Source: an uncultured Lachnospiraceae bacterium
GTDB lineage: Bacteria > Bacillota > Clostridia > Lachnospirales > Lachnospiraceae
Length of the DNA: 11,619 nucleotides
Assembly (NCBI GenBank): GCA_900548905.1
Contig: URMK01000108.1
Coordinates: forward strand, 1-11,619
Direction: 5' to 3'
The first letter of the stretch is position 1; each line of letters starts with the position of its first letter. Below are positions 1 through 5,957 of this stretch, piece after piece. The notes beneath the pieces were generated by a model that did not search any database, was not told the DNA's origin, and was given only the letters and a program-made list of their open reading frames with translations. Position numbers and translations under genes: made by a program.

Positions 1-17
1 TCACAAAACCATTTGTT

Positions 18-36
18 TGTCAAGACCATTTTACCG
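18..36 (+). repeat. Direct repeat copy A (TGTCAA...ACCATTTTACCG)
   Basis: TGTCAA (18-23) is followed after one base by ACCATTTTACCG (25-36). The same two words occur in the same order and orientation at 4371-4376 and 4384-4395, separated there by seven bases. A 12-base exact match between two short intergenic stretches is unlikely by chance. It may be a remnant of an insertion-sequence end, an iteron-like site, or the trace of an insertion or duplication. The sequence alone does not decide. Confidence 0.6.
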
Positions 37-56
37 CAATTTTTCTGTTTCTACAA

Positions 57-90
57 TGCAAGTTACGGCCAAAACCTGCAAGTTCGAGCC
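57..90 (+). repeat. Two-copy 14-base direct repeat, 20-base period
   Basis: TGCAAGTTACGGCC at 57-70 and TGCAAGTTCGAGCC at 77-90 match at 11 of 14 positions with a start-to-start distance of exactly 20 bases. Short repeats spaced by about two helical turns are a known feature of transposase-binding ends in some insertion sequences, IS21-type among them, and of other DNA-binding-protein sites. No transposase gene is present in the window, so assignment to an element is an inference. Confidence 0.55.
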
Positions 91-254
91 ACCTTATTGA
101 AAAAGGATATCATGATAGCTAATCTGAGATAAATTATAGTAACGATCGCAATAGAATATAGTTCACGAATGCGGAGCATGAATATATTTGCACCGAAAAC
201 AAGACAGAGGGAATCCAATGATTGGTTTGGAACAGTTGCGGTTGCATGAATTGT

Positions 255-327
255 AAGGGGTATCCCCCCTTCAGCAGCTCCTATGGAGTAGCCCTTTTGC
301 CTGTCCGCATACAAGACGATAGGAGGG
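255..327 (+). promoter_or_regulatory. Structured 5' leader and RBS of the surface-protein gene
   Basis: AAGGGG (255-260) pairs perfectly with CCCCTT (266-271) across a five-base loop. A second short hairpin, CTCC (278-281) with GGAG (285-288), follows. The second hairpin is succeeded by GCCCTTTTG, too short a T-run for a confident terminator. A strong AGGAGGG ribosome binding site lies at 321-327. It is eight bases from the ATG at 336 but only two from the ATG at 330, so it favours the start at 336. I recognise no known riboswitch class. The hairpins may set transcript stability or translation. Confidence 0.45.
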
Positions 328-335
328 AAATGGAA

Positions 336-3300
336 ATGATTGGAGCAAAGAGAAGAAAACGGATAGGGGCGGCGCTGCTGGCCGCTGTGCTGGTGCTTTC
401 CCAGCTGGGGGCGACAGCCTACGCCGAGGGGAATCCGGCAGACACCGGTCTGTGCGAACACCACTCGGAACACACCGCCGCATGCGGGTATGTGGAGGCC
501 GTGAAGGGCCACGCCTGCGAACACGAACACGGGCTGGAGTGCTACACCGACGAACTTATTTGCGGCATGGACGAGGACGCGGAGCAGGACGCCACCAGCG
601 ACGCGGGCCACACGCACGTACAGGAATGTTATGGACTGGACTGCCAGCATGAGCATGATACCGATTGCGGCTATGTAGAGACCGTGAAGGGCCAGCCCTG
701 CGGTTATGTCTGTAAAGTCTGCGCCGGGGAGCCGTACAAGGACAGCGGCAAAGAAAATCCCACCGTCAGTGGAAACGATTTGACCCAGCCGGTGGAAACA
801 AGGCCGGAGGGTGCGGAGGTAATCGCTGTTACGGGCTTTAACGAGTTGAGCAGGAATGTGAAACATCAAAATGTGCCGTTAGGCGCGTCGGAAAGCGATC
901 TGACCCTACCCGCCGCGCTGGCCGCGTCCGGGTACGCGGTGGCCGACGACGCCGACCCGGAGCCGGAGGCAATCACGATTGAGGGCGTGACGTGGGAGCT
1001 GACCGGAAAGGAAAACAGCCCCACCGCCTATGAGGAAGGGCGGGAAAAGCCCGTGATCTATTACTACCGGGCCGTCTTGCCGACGGGCTACGAGCTGGCC
1101 GGGGACGCGGACTTGCCGGAAATAGAGGTCTGGTACGGCATGGCAAGCCGGGCCGGGGGTAATGATGATGCGAACAACGACGGCTATTCCGACAACGACG
1201 TGGCGGCGTTTCGGCAAATACTGGCCGATCACCCCACATTAAAGAATACTTCCGGCGTGAATGAGAACGACCCCGCAAGCTGGGGGTGGCTTGCCGCATG
1301 GGACACCAGCAGCCCGAAAAGAATAAAAGGCCTTAGCTTAGCTTCCAAATCATTACAGGGGACGCTGGACGTGTCCGACCTGACGGGCCTGAAAACTATG
1401 GCATGCAACAACAATTCCCTGCTGACGGCGCTGGACGTGTCCGGCCTGACGGGCCTGACCGAACTGGACTGCGCCAGTACCGGGCTGACGGTGCTGGACG
1501 CTTCGATCCTGGACAGCCTGCAAGCACTGTACTGCTTCAGCAACAAAAATCTGATGAATCTGAATGTGTCGGGCTTGACCAAACTGAAAACCCTGTCCTG
1601 CTACAACAACAATCTGACAGAGCTGAATGTGTCGGGCTTGACTAACCTACAAACACTGTACTGCAGCGGCAACAGCCTGACCGGAACGCTGGATGTGTCG
1701 GGCTTGACCAACCTGAAAAAACTGGACTGCGAAGTCAACAAGCTGACGGGGCTGAATGTGTCGGGCTTGACTAACCTGAAAGACCTGAGATGCAAGAATA
1801 ATCCCTATACGTTTTTCAAAATAGCGGAGGGAAAAACCCTGACCGTGACCTCGGCAGCAGGCAGCACGGTATGGATGACCGCTTTTAATAAGAACACCGG
1901 CGAAGTGACGCTGGAGGCAAGACCGGATACCGGCTATACGTTCAAAGAGTGGGCGGGCCTGCCTGATGGCATTTCCACTTCCCCAACAGCCAACTTTACC
2001 CTGAACACGGATATGACCGTGGGGGCTGGGTTCGCCAGCACGGACGCGACGCTAAAGAGCTTGTCCCTATCCGATGGGACGCTGGCCCCGGCCTTTGACC
2101 CAGCGACCACCAGCTACACCGCGTCGGTAGGAAACGGTGTGGGATTTGTCACCATCACCGCCACGCCAAACGACCCCAAGGCCATCGTGACCGGAAACGG
2201 CGCAAAGCCTTTGATCGTCGGGAACAACCCGTTTACCGTCACCGTTACCGCCGAGAACGGCACCCCGAAAAAATACAAAATTACCATCACGCGGGCGGCC
2301 AGCACGGACGCGACACTGAAAGAACTATCCCTGTCCAATGGGACGCTGACGCCAGCATTTGACCCGGCGACCACCGACTACACCGCGCATGTGAACAACA
2401 GCGTCGCAAGCGTCACCATCAACGCCACGGCCAGCGACGCTAAAGCCATCGTGACCGGAGACGACACAAGGTCTTTGCTCGTCGGGGACAACCCGTTTAC
2501 CGTCACCGTTACCGCCGAAAACGGCACCCCGAAAGAATACAAAATCACCATCACGCGGGCGGCAGCCAGCACGGACGCGACGCTGAAAGAACTGTCCCTG
2601 TCCAATGGGACGCTGGCCCCGGCCTTTGACCCGGCGACAACGAGCTATACCGCAAATGTGGGCAACAGCGTTACAAACGTCACAATCAACGCCACGGCCA
2701 ACGATCCAAAGGCCACCGTTGCGGGGAACGGCACAAAAACACTGGCCGAGGGTGTGAAAACCTTTACTGTCACCGTCACCGCCGAGAACGGCAGCACCGC
2801 GAGCTACACCGTCACCATCACACGGGCAGCAACAACCGGAGGTAACAGCAGTAGCAGTAGCGGCACCAGCCGTAATTACATCATCACCACCCCGGAACCG
2901 CCCAAGCCGGATAACCCCGTGCTGGCCGTGATCGAGCTGCCCGTGTCCGTGACAGAGGGCAAGCCCGCCACCGGCGCGGCGGACGACGGGCGCACGGTGT
3001 CGGCGCTGGCCGAAGCCGGAAGGGACGCCAAGGCCAAAACAAACGGTATCGCGGTACAGTACGACGCGAAATCGTCCATGACCTACGACGGCTTTTCCAT
3101 CGTCATTCAGCGGGCCACCCTTGACCGGCTGATCGACGCCAAAGTGAAGTGGCTGACCGTCAACACGTCCATTGTGGATATGACCTTTGACCTCGCGGCC
3201 CTGCAAGAGATTCAGAAGCAGGCCACCGGCGACATTACCCTGACCGCCGTCCGGGAAACCGGCCTTGCCGGGGACGCGCTGGCCGCCGTCGGCTCCCGCC

Positions 3301-4298
3301 CGGCCTACCGTTTGAGCGTGGGCTACACCGGTGCGGACGGCAAGGCGGCCACCGTTACCAGCTTCGGCGCGGGCCGGGCCACCGTGGGCCTCGCCTACCA
3401 GCCCGCCGCCGAGCAGACCGGCAGCCTGTACCTCGTTTACAGCGCAGACGACAAGGGCGCGGAATGGCTGTATCAATCCAGCTGCGACAAGAACAGCGGA
3501 AACGTAATCGGCTCTGTGGAGCATTTCAGCGTGTACGGCGTGGGATACCACCCCGCCCCGACGTTCACCGACACTGTGAACCATTGGGCCAAGGCGGATA
3601 TTGATTTTGTGGTAAGCCGGGGCCTGTTCTCCGGCACATCGGAAACCACGTTTTCCCCGGACAGCACGATCACGCGGGGCATGTTCGTAACGGCTTTGGG
3701 GCGGCTGGCCGGTATCGACCCGGCAGGCTATCCTTCTTCCAGCCGGTTCACCGACGTTCCCGACTCCGCCTACTACGCCCCCTTTGTGGAGTGGGCGGCC
3801 TCCAAGGGCATTGTCAGCAGCACCGGCAATAACGCCTTTAGCCCGGACGATGCAATCACCCGCGAACAGATGGCGGTTATCATGCGGCAGTACGCCGACA
3901 AGCTGGGGTACACCCTCCCCGTGGCGCGGGAGGCCGTGACCTTTACGGACGAGAACCAGATTACCGGCAGCATGAAAGATGCGGTGCAGGCAATTCAGCA
4001 GGTCGGTATTATGAGCGGCAAGGGCAATAACCGTTTCGGCCCCAAGGACGCCGCCACCCGCGCCGAGGCCGCTGCCGTGCTGCACCGGTTCGTGGAGGTC
4101 GTGATCGACCGCGACACGGCGGGCGGCTGGGGCCAGAACGACGCCGGGCGCTGGCTCTACTATCTGGACGGCAAGCCCGTCACCGGCTGGAAACAGATAG
4201 GCGGCAAGTGGTATTACTTCTACCCGGACGGCAGCATGGCCGCTGACACCAAAATCGACGGCTACGAGATCGGCTCGGATGGGGCGCGGAAAGAATAG
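336..4298 (+). CDS. Large secreted surface protein: LRR, cadherin-like repeats, SLH domains, cell-wall-binding repeat
   Basis: This is a 1320-residue exported protein, probably held on the cell wall and involved in adhesion or surface interaction. Residues 1-30 are a signal peptide (KRRKR, hydrophobic core, AYA before E31). Residues about 39-130 are very rich in Cys and His. An Ig-like stretch follows, and near residue 280 there is an acidic DANNDG loop like a dockerin or EF-hand calcium loop. Leucine-rich repeats of 21-22 residues span about 331-489, then an InlB-B-like module (490-567). Three cadherin-like beta-sandwich repeats start at residues 568, 656 and 745. A Ser-rich linker and a conserved pre-SLH region lead to three SLH domains starting at 1077, 1138 and 1203, each keeping a TR motif. 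The last 55 residues are Trp/Tyr/Gly-rich cell-wall-binding repeats. The start at 336 is chosen from RBS spacing and the signal peptide. The gene is much more GC-rich than its neighbours, suggesting a separate origin. The ligand is unknown. Confidence 0.93.
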   Translation: MIGAKRRKRIGAALLAAVLVLSQLGATAYAEGNPADTGLCEHHSEHTAACGYVEAVKGHACEHEHGLECYTDELICGMDEDAEQDATSDAGHTHVQECYGLDCQHEHDTDCGYVETVKGQPCGYVCKVCAGEPYKDSGKENPTVSGNDLTQPVETRPEGAEVIAVTGFNELSRNVKHQNVPLGASESDLTLPAALAASGYAVADDADPEPEAITIEGVTWELTGKENSPTAYEEGREKPVIYYYRAVLPTGYELAGDADLPEIEVWYGMASRAGGNDDANNDGYSDNDVAAFRQILADHPTLKNTSGVNENDPASWGWLAAWDTSSPKRIKGLSLASKSLQGTLDVSDLTGLKTMACNNNSLLTALDVSGLTGLTELDCASTGLTVLDASILDSLQALYCFSNKNLMNLNVSGLTKLKTLSCYNNNLTELNVSGLTNLQTLYCSGNSLTGTLDVSGLTNLKKLDCEVNKLTGLNVSGLTNLKDLRCKNNPYTFFKIAEGKTLTVTSAAGSTVWMTAFNKNTGEVTLEARPDTGYTFKEWAGLPDGISTSPTANFTLNTDMTVGAGFASTDATLKSLSLSDGTLAPAFDPATTSYTASVGNGVGFVTITATPNDPKAIVTGNGAKPLIVGNNPFTVTVTAENGTPKKYKITITRAASTDATLKELSLSNGTLTPAFDPATTDYTAHVNNSVASVTINATASDAKAIVTGDDTRSLLVGDNPFTVTVTAENGTPKEYKITITRAAASTDATLKELSLSNGTLAPAFDPATTSYTANVGNSVTNVTINATANDPKATVAGNGTKTLAEGVKTFTVTVTAENGSTASYTVTITRAATTGGNSSSSSGTSRNYIITTPEPPKPDNPVLAVIELPVSVTEGKPATGAADDGRTVSALAEAGRDAKAKTNGIAVQYDAKSSMTYDGFSIVIQRATLDRLIDAKVKWLTVNTSIVDMTFDLAALQEIQKQATGDITLTAVRETGLAGDALAAVGSRPAYRLSVGYTGADGKAATVTSFGAGRATVGLAYQPAAEQTGSLYLVYSADDKGAEWLYQSSCDKNSGNVIGSVEHFSVYGVGYHPAPTFTDTVNHWAKADIDFVVSRGLFSGTSETTFSPDSTITRGMFVTALGRLAGIDPAGYPSSSRFTDVPDSAYYAPFVEWAASKGIVSSTGNNAFSPDDAITREQMAVIMRQYADKLGYTLPVAREAVTFTDENQITGSMKDAVQAIQQVGIMSGKGNNRFGPKDAATRAEAAAVLHRFVEVVIDRDTAGGWGQNDAGRWLYYLDGKPVTGWKQIGGKWYYFYPDGSMAADTKIDGYEIGSDGARKE
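1327..1800 (+). repeat. Leucine-rich-repeat coding array
   Basis: This is an in-frame array encoding LxVSGLTxLxxLxCxxNxLT units. The word ATGTGTCGGGCTTGAC recurs exactly at 1564-1579, 1627-1642, 1693-1708 and 1756-1771 (steps of 63, 66 and 63 bases). Two upstream units encode the same residues with different synonymous codons (GTGTCC GGC CTG), so the last four units look like a more recent expansion. Confidence 0.85.
2037..2830 (+). repeat. Three tandem cadherin-like domain repeats (264-267 base period)
   Basis: Three in-frame copies begin at 2037, 2301 and 2568. Each encodes STDATLK-L-LS-GTLAPAFDPATT-YTA at the start and TVTAENG...Y-ITITRA at the end. Copies 1 and 2 share long near-identical DNA stretches; for example, the run starting acccgtttac occurs at 2227 and 2491, 264 bases apart. 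The array could change copy number by recombination. The family match is the cadherin-like beta-sandwich domain common in Firmicute surface proteins. Confidence 0.88.
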
Positions 4299-4312
4299 CA
4301 ATACAGCAAGGC

Positions 4313-4355
4313 AAGGCGCTGTGGGATGTATAATCCGGCAGCGCCTTTCTTATTT
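4313..4355 (+). terminator. Intrinsic terminator of the surface-protein gene
   Basis: AAGGCGCTG (4313-4321) pairs perfectly over nine bases with CAGCGCCTT (4339-4347), followed by a T-rich tail (TTCTTATTTT). The 17-base loop contains a small inner GGAT/ATCC pairing. It lies 14 bases after the stop codon. On the opposite strand no T-run follows the hairpin, so it looks one-directional. Confidence 0.88.
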
Positions 4356-4522
4356 TCTCTTAACTTGCCCTGTCAATCTGGGCACCATTTTACCGAAAGC
4401 AATGCTTTCACCAAGATATGGCAAAGGCGGCGAAGCCCAGCAATCATGCGGCTTTGTGGCCCTTTGACGTATTCATAGATATGTTGGAAAAGACGTAAAA
4501 CGTAACTATTTTTCATACAATA
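4356..4522. other. Convergent intergenic region with inverted repeats
   Basis: No gene is supported here. The stretch carries direct repeat copy B (4371-4395) and a perfect palindrome, GAAAGCA-A-TGCTTTC (4395-4409). It also has an imperfect long inverted repeat whose arms are CAAAGG (4422-4427) with CCTTTG (4461-4466) and GAAGCC with GGCTTT inside. ACGTA occurs three times (4467-4471, 4493-4497, 4500-4504). It lies just downstream of the parR-position gene, so it could hold a centromere or a terminator for the parMR unit. No clean hairpin with a T-run on the - strand is visible. Confidence 0.5.
4371..4395 (+). repeat. Direct repeat copy B (TGTCAA...ACCATTTTACCG)
   Basis: TGTCAA (4371-4376), seven bases, then ACCATTTTACCG (4384-4395) repeats the pair seen at 18-36 in the same orientation. 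The last base is also the first base of the 15-base palindrome at 4395-4409. Confidence 0.6.
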
Positions 4523-4906
4523 TTATTCATGCCTAAACGATTTTAACGAATCCATAATACCATTCCAGGCCTCCTCCGCCAGCTCTGTCTTCTGCTCATC
4601 TGAAGGCTGTATAGCTTTTGCTTTCTTTCCGTTGCCCTTTGCCCTCATAATATCATCATTAACCACTCTACCCTTCATATATTCTTCTACCGCCTGCTGA
4701 ACAAAATATTTCACCTGCTCATAATCAACCGAATTACGATTTAACGGTACTTTCCGCATCCCCTCCTGCTCATAAGCAATAACCGCATTTACAATATACT
4801 GTGCCTTCGTCCTACCCATCCCATTCAGGAGGCCTGCCACCTTACGATGCTCCTCCAGCTTTTTATTAAACCCAATAGTTATCACATACTCATTCTTCTT
4901 TTCCAT
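4523..4906 (-). CDS. Ribbon-helix-helix protein in the ParR position
   Basis: This is a 127-residue basic protein, probably the centromere-binding adaptor that couples plasmid DNA to the ParM-like filament and may also repress its own promoter. The N-terminus (about residues 7-47) has the pattern of a ribbon-helix-helix fold: a short strand YVITIGFNKK, a helix, a GRTKA turn, and a second helix QYIVNAVIAYEQ. The rest is helical and charged. I chose the ATG at 4906. It overlaps the end of the upstream actin gene by 17 bases, as expected of translational coupling, with a moderate GGCGGG-like RBS. The frame stays open upstream to 5059, but that part lies inside the actin gene in another frame. 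Assignment rests on fold pattern plus gene order, since ParR sequences are poorly conserved. Confidence 0.78.
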   Translation of the reverse strand: MEKKNEYVITIGFNKKLEEHRKVAGLLNGMGRTKAQYIVNAVIAYEQEGMRKVPLNRNSVDYEQVKYFVQQAVEEYMKGRVVNDDIMRAKGNGKKAKAIQPSDEQKTELAEEAWNGIMDSLKSFRHE

Positions 4907-5837
4907 GCGCACTACCCGCCTTCTTCTCCCGATCATACAACATACCATATCCAATAGCATTGGCTTTAATATCCTCAATGAAGAAACACTCCCCCACTTT
5001 TTCAGAAGCTTCCAGATACTTGCGCAGCAGCAATGCCCCTCCACCAACAAATACCACACATCCCGATTTCAAATCTATCCCCCGCTCTCTCAGCGTTCCC
5101 AATAAATCATTTACAAAAACGGCCGCCATATTTCTCACTGTTTTTATGATGCGCTCTGAATAATCAGTATTCTCCCCTTTAAGAATACTATCAATGTCCA
5201 TCTCCTCCAGAAGAATATCCTGCTCTGAATTAATACGTGAAATTATATGGTTATAAAGCTTAATCACCCCATTCTCCAGCGAGTCACAAACAGCCAGATC
5301 CGGAATCCCGCCTCTTAGTAATAAATAGTCTAAAGTAAACCCTCCGATATCAATCACAATAGTTTTTCCGTAGTTCATGATTTTAGGGTAGATAGTAATA
5401 GCAGCGGCATAGTCCTGAGGAAATGCCGCTACATTCTCCAGATAAACGGAATAATTCCTGCCACGAAAAAAATATTCAACAACCTCCTCTCTCTTAAAAT
5501 AAGCTTCCAGCTTCTTATACATTGCTCCAAAATGTTTCGGCGGCAGTCCGACAGGTAAATCTACCTGGAGCAATTCCCCGGGACAATAAATCCCCTGCTT
5601 CTCACTTTCCATCCCGATACCGAAAAGTGTCAGTACAAAAAACCTGTCATCCACAGTCTTATCCCTCATATAAGGAATTCTTTTCTCCGTCAGGGTATAA
5701 TACTTGTCCTTAAAAATAAGATATTCCCCCAGCGGCGGCTTTATCTGACTCTCCTCTATCCCGGAAGTATAAATAAAATGAGGGGTCTTCATATTCCTGT
5801 TTCCATGATCGATTGGTACAATAATATTCTGATACAT
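4890..5837 (-). CDS. parM: ParM/StbA-like actin, plasmid segregation ATPase
   Basis: This 315-residue actin-like ATPase is expected to form filaments that push replicon copies apart before division. The nucleotide-binding motifs are in order: phosphate-1 DHGNRNMK (residues 10-17), phosphate-2 DIGGFTLD (163-170), an adenosine-binding GGGA (265-268), and ANAIGYG (292-298) near the end, typical of ParM/StbA and Alp families. The length is normal. The start at 5837 is set by AGGAG (5850-5846) eight bases upstream; the open frame extends a further 24 codons, but those overlap the promoter. It is the first gene of a two-gene unit with its own promoter, downstream of a terminator, and overlaps the RHH gene by 17 bases. 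No obvious centromere repeats are seen in its short leader. Confidence 0.92.
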   Translation of the reverse strand: MYQNIIVPIDHGNRNMKTPHFIYTSGIEESQIKPPLGEYLIFKDKYYTLTEKRIPYMRDKTVDDRFFVLTLFGIGMESEKQGIYCPGELLQVDLPVGLPPKHFGAMYKKLEAYFKREEVVEYFFRGRNYSVYLENVAAFPQDYAAAITIYPKIMNYGKTIVIDIGGFTLDYLLLRGGIPDLAVCDSLENGVIKLYNHIISRINSEQDILLEEMDIDSILKGENTDYSERIIKTVRNMAAVFVNDLLGTLRERGIDLKSGCVVFVGGGALLLRKYLEASEKVGECFFIEDIKANAIGYGMLYDREKKAGSAHGKEE

Positions 5838-5867
5838 ATAATCAGCTCCTTTTCTTTTTTCTAATGT

Positions 5868-5896
5868 TTTATACGCAATGAATATGTAAAAGACAA
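5868..5896 (-). promoter_or_regulatory. Sigma-A-type promoter of the parM-parR unit
   Basis: On the - strand, TTGTCT (5896-5891) and TATAAA (5873-5868) are separated by exactly 17 bases. They match the -35 consensus at 4 of 6 positions and the -10 at 5 of 6. The promoter sits between the terminator of the preceding gene and the RBS at 5850-5846, so parM-parR can be expressed independently. The expected transcript leader is about 20-25 bases. Confidence 0.72.
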
Positions 5897-5907
5897 CAAA
5901 ATTCTTC

Positions 5908-5944
5908 AAAAAAAGGAGCAGTAGCCTTCTGGCAAAACTGCTCC
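5908..5944 (-). terminator. Intrinsic terminator after the primase-like gene
   Basis: Read on the - strand, GGAGCAGT (5944-5937) pairs perfectly with ACTGCTCC (5922-5915), with an inner GCC-AGAA-GGC hairpin. Seven T residues follow (5914-5908). It starts 13 bases past the stop codon of the primase-like gene and separates the recombination/priming operon from parM-parR. Confidence 0.92.
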
Positions 5945-5957
5945 GGTATTCTCCTTT

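Larger units (their letters stand above)
1..254. other. AT-rich non-coding left edge
   Basis: I see no convincing gene here. The open frame that enters from 222 on the + strand is only an upstream extension of the surface-protein frame, and the long - strand frame across 63-869 is a shadow of that gene. The stretch is AT-rich, unlike the GC-rich gene that follows. It holds short direct repeats (18-36 and 57-90, listed separately). A TTGAAA at 97-102 could be a -35 box, but no good -10 lies at the right distance, so I do not call a promoter. The true promoter of the surface gene is probably somewhere between about 95 and 250. Confidence 0.5.

Noticed and set aside
222..335. Upstream extension of the surface-protein frame from the ATG at 222
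   Set aside because: It would place 38 residues before a classic signal peptide and has no matching RBS; the strong AGGAGGG fits the start at 336.
1327..2830. Regular repeats considered as a CRISPR array
   Set aside because: The repeats are in-frame protein-coding units (LRR and cadherin-like) with no alternating repeat-spacer structure.
2325..4301. 658-codon open frame on the - strand inside the surface gene
   Set aside because: Its composition follows from the GC-rich codons of the sense gene; the product has no recognisable domains, and the sense strand encodes clear SLH domains.
4279..4467. 62-codon + strand frame over the end of the surface gene
   Set aside because: It overlaps the stop codon and runs through the terminator hairpin; no RBS or recognisable product.
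4907..5059. N-terminal extension of the ParR-position gene
   Set aside because: It lies wholly within the actin gene in another frame; the start at 4906 gives a normal ribbon-helix-helix protein.
5838..5909. 24-codon extension of the actin gene
   Set aside because: It covers the promoter and reaches the terminator; the AGGAG eight bases before 5837 marks the start, and ParM proteins begin close to the phosphate-1 motif.
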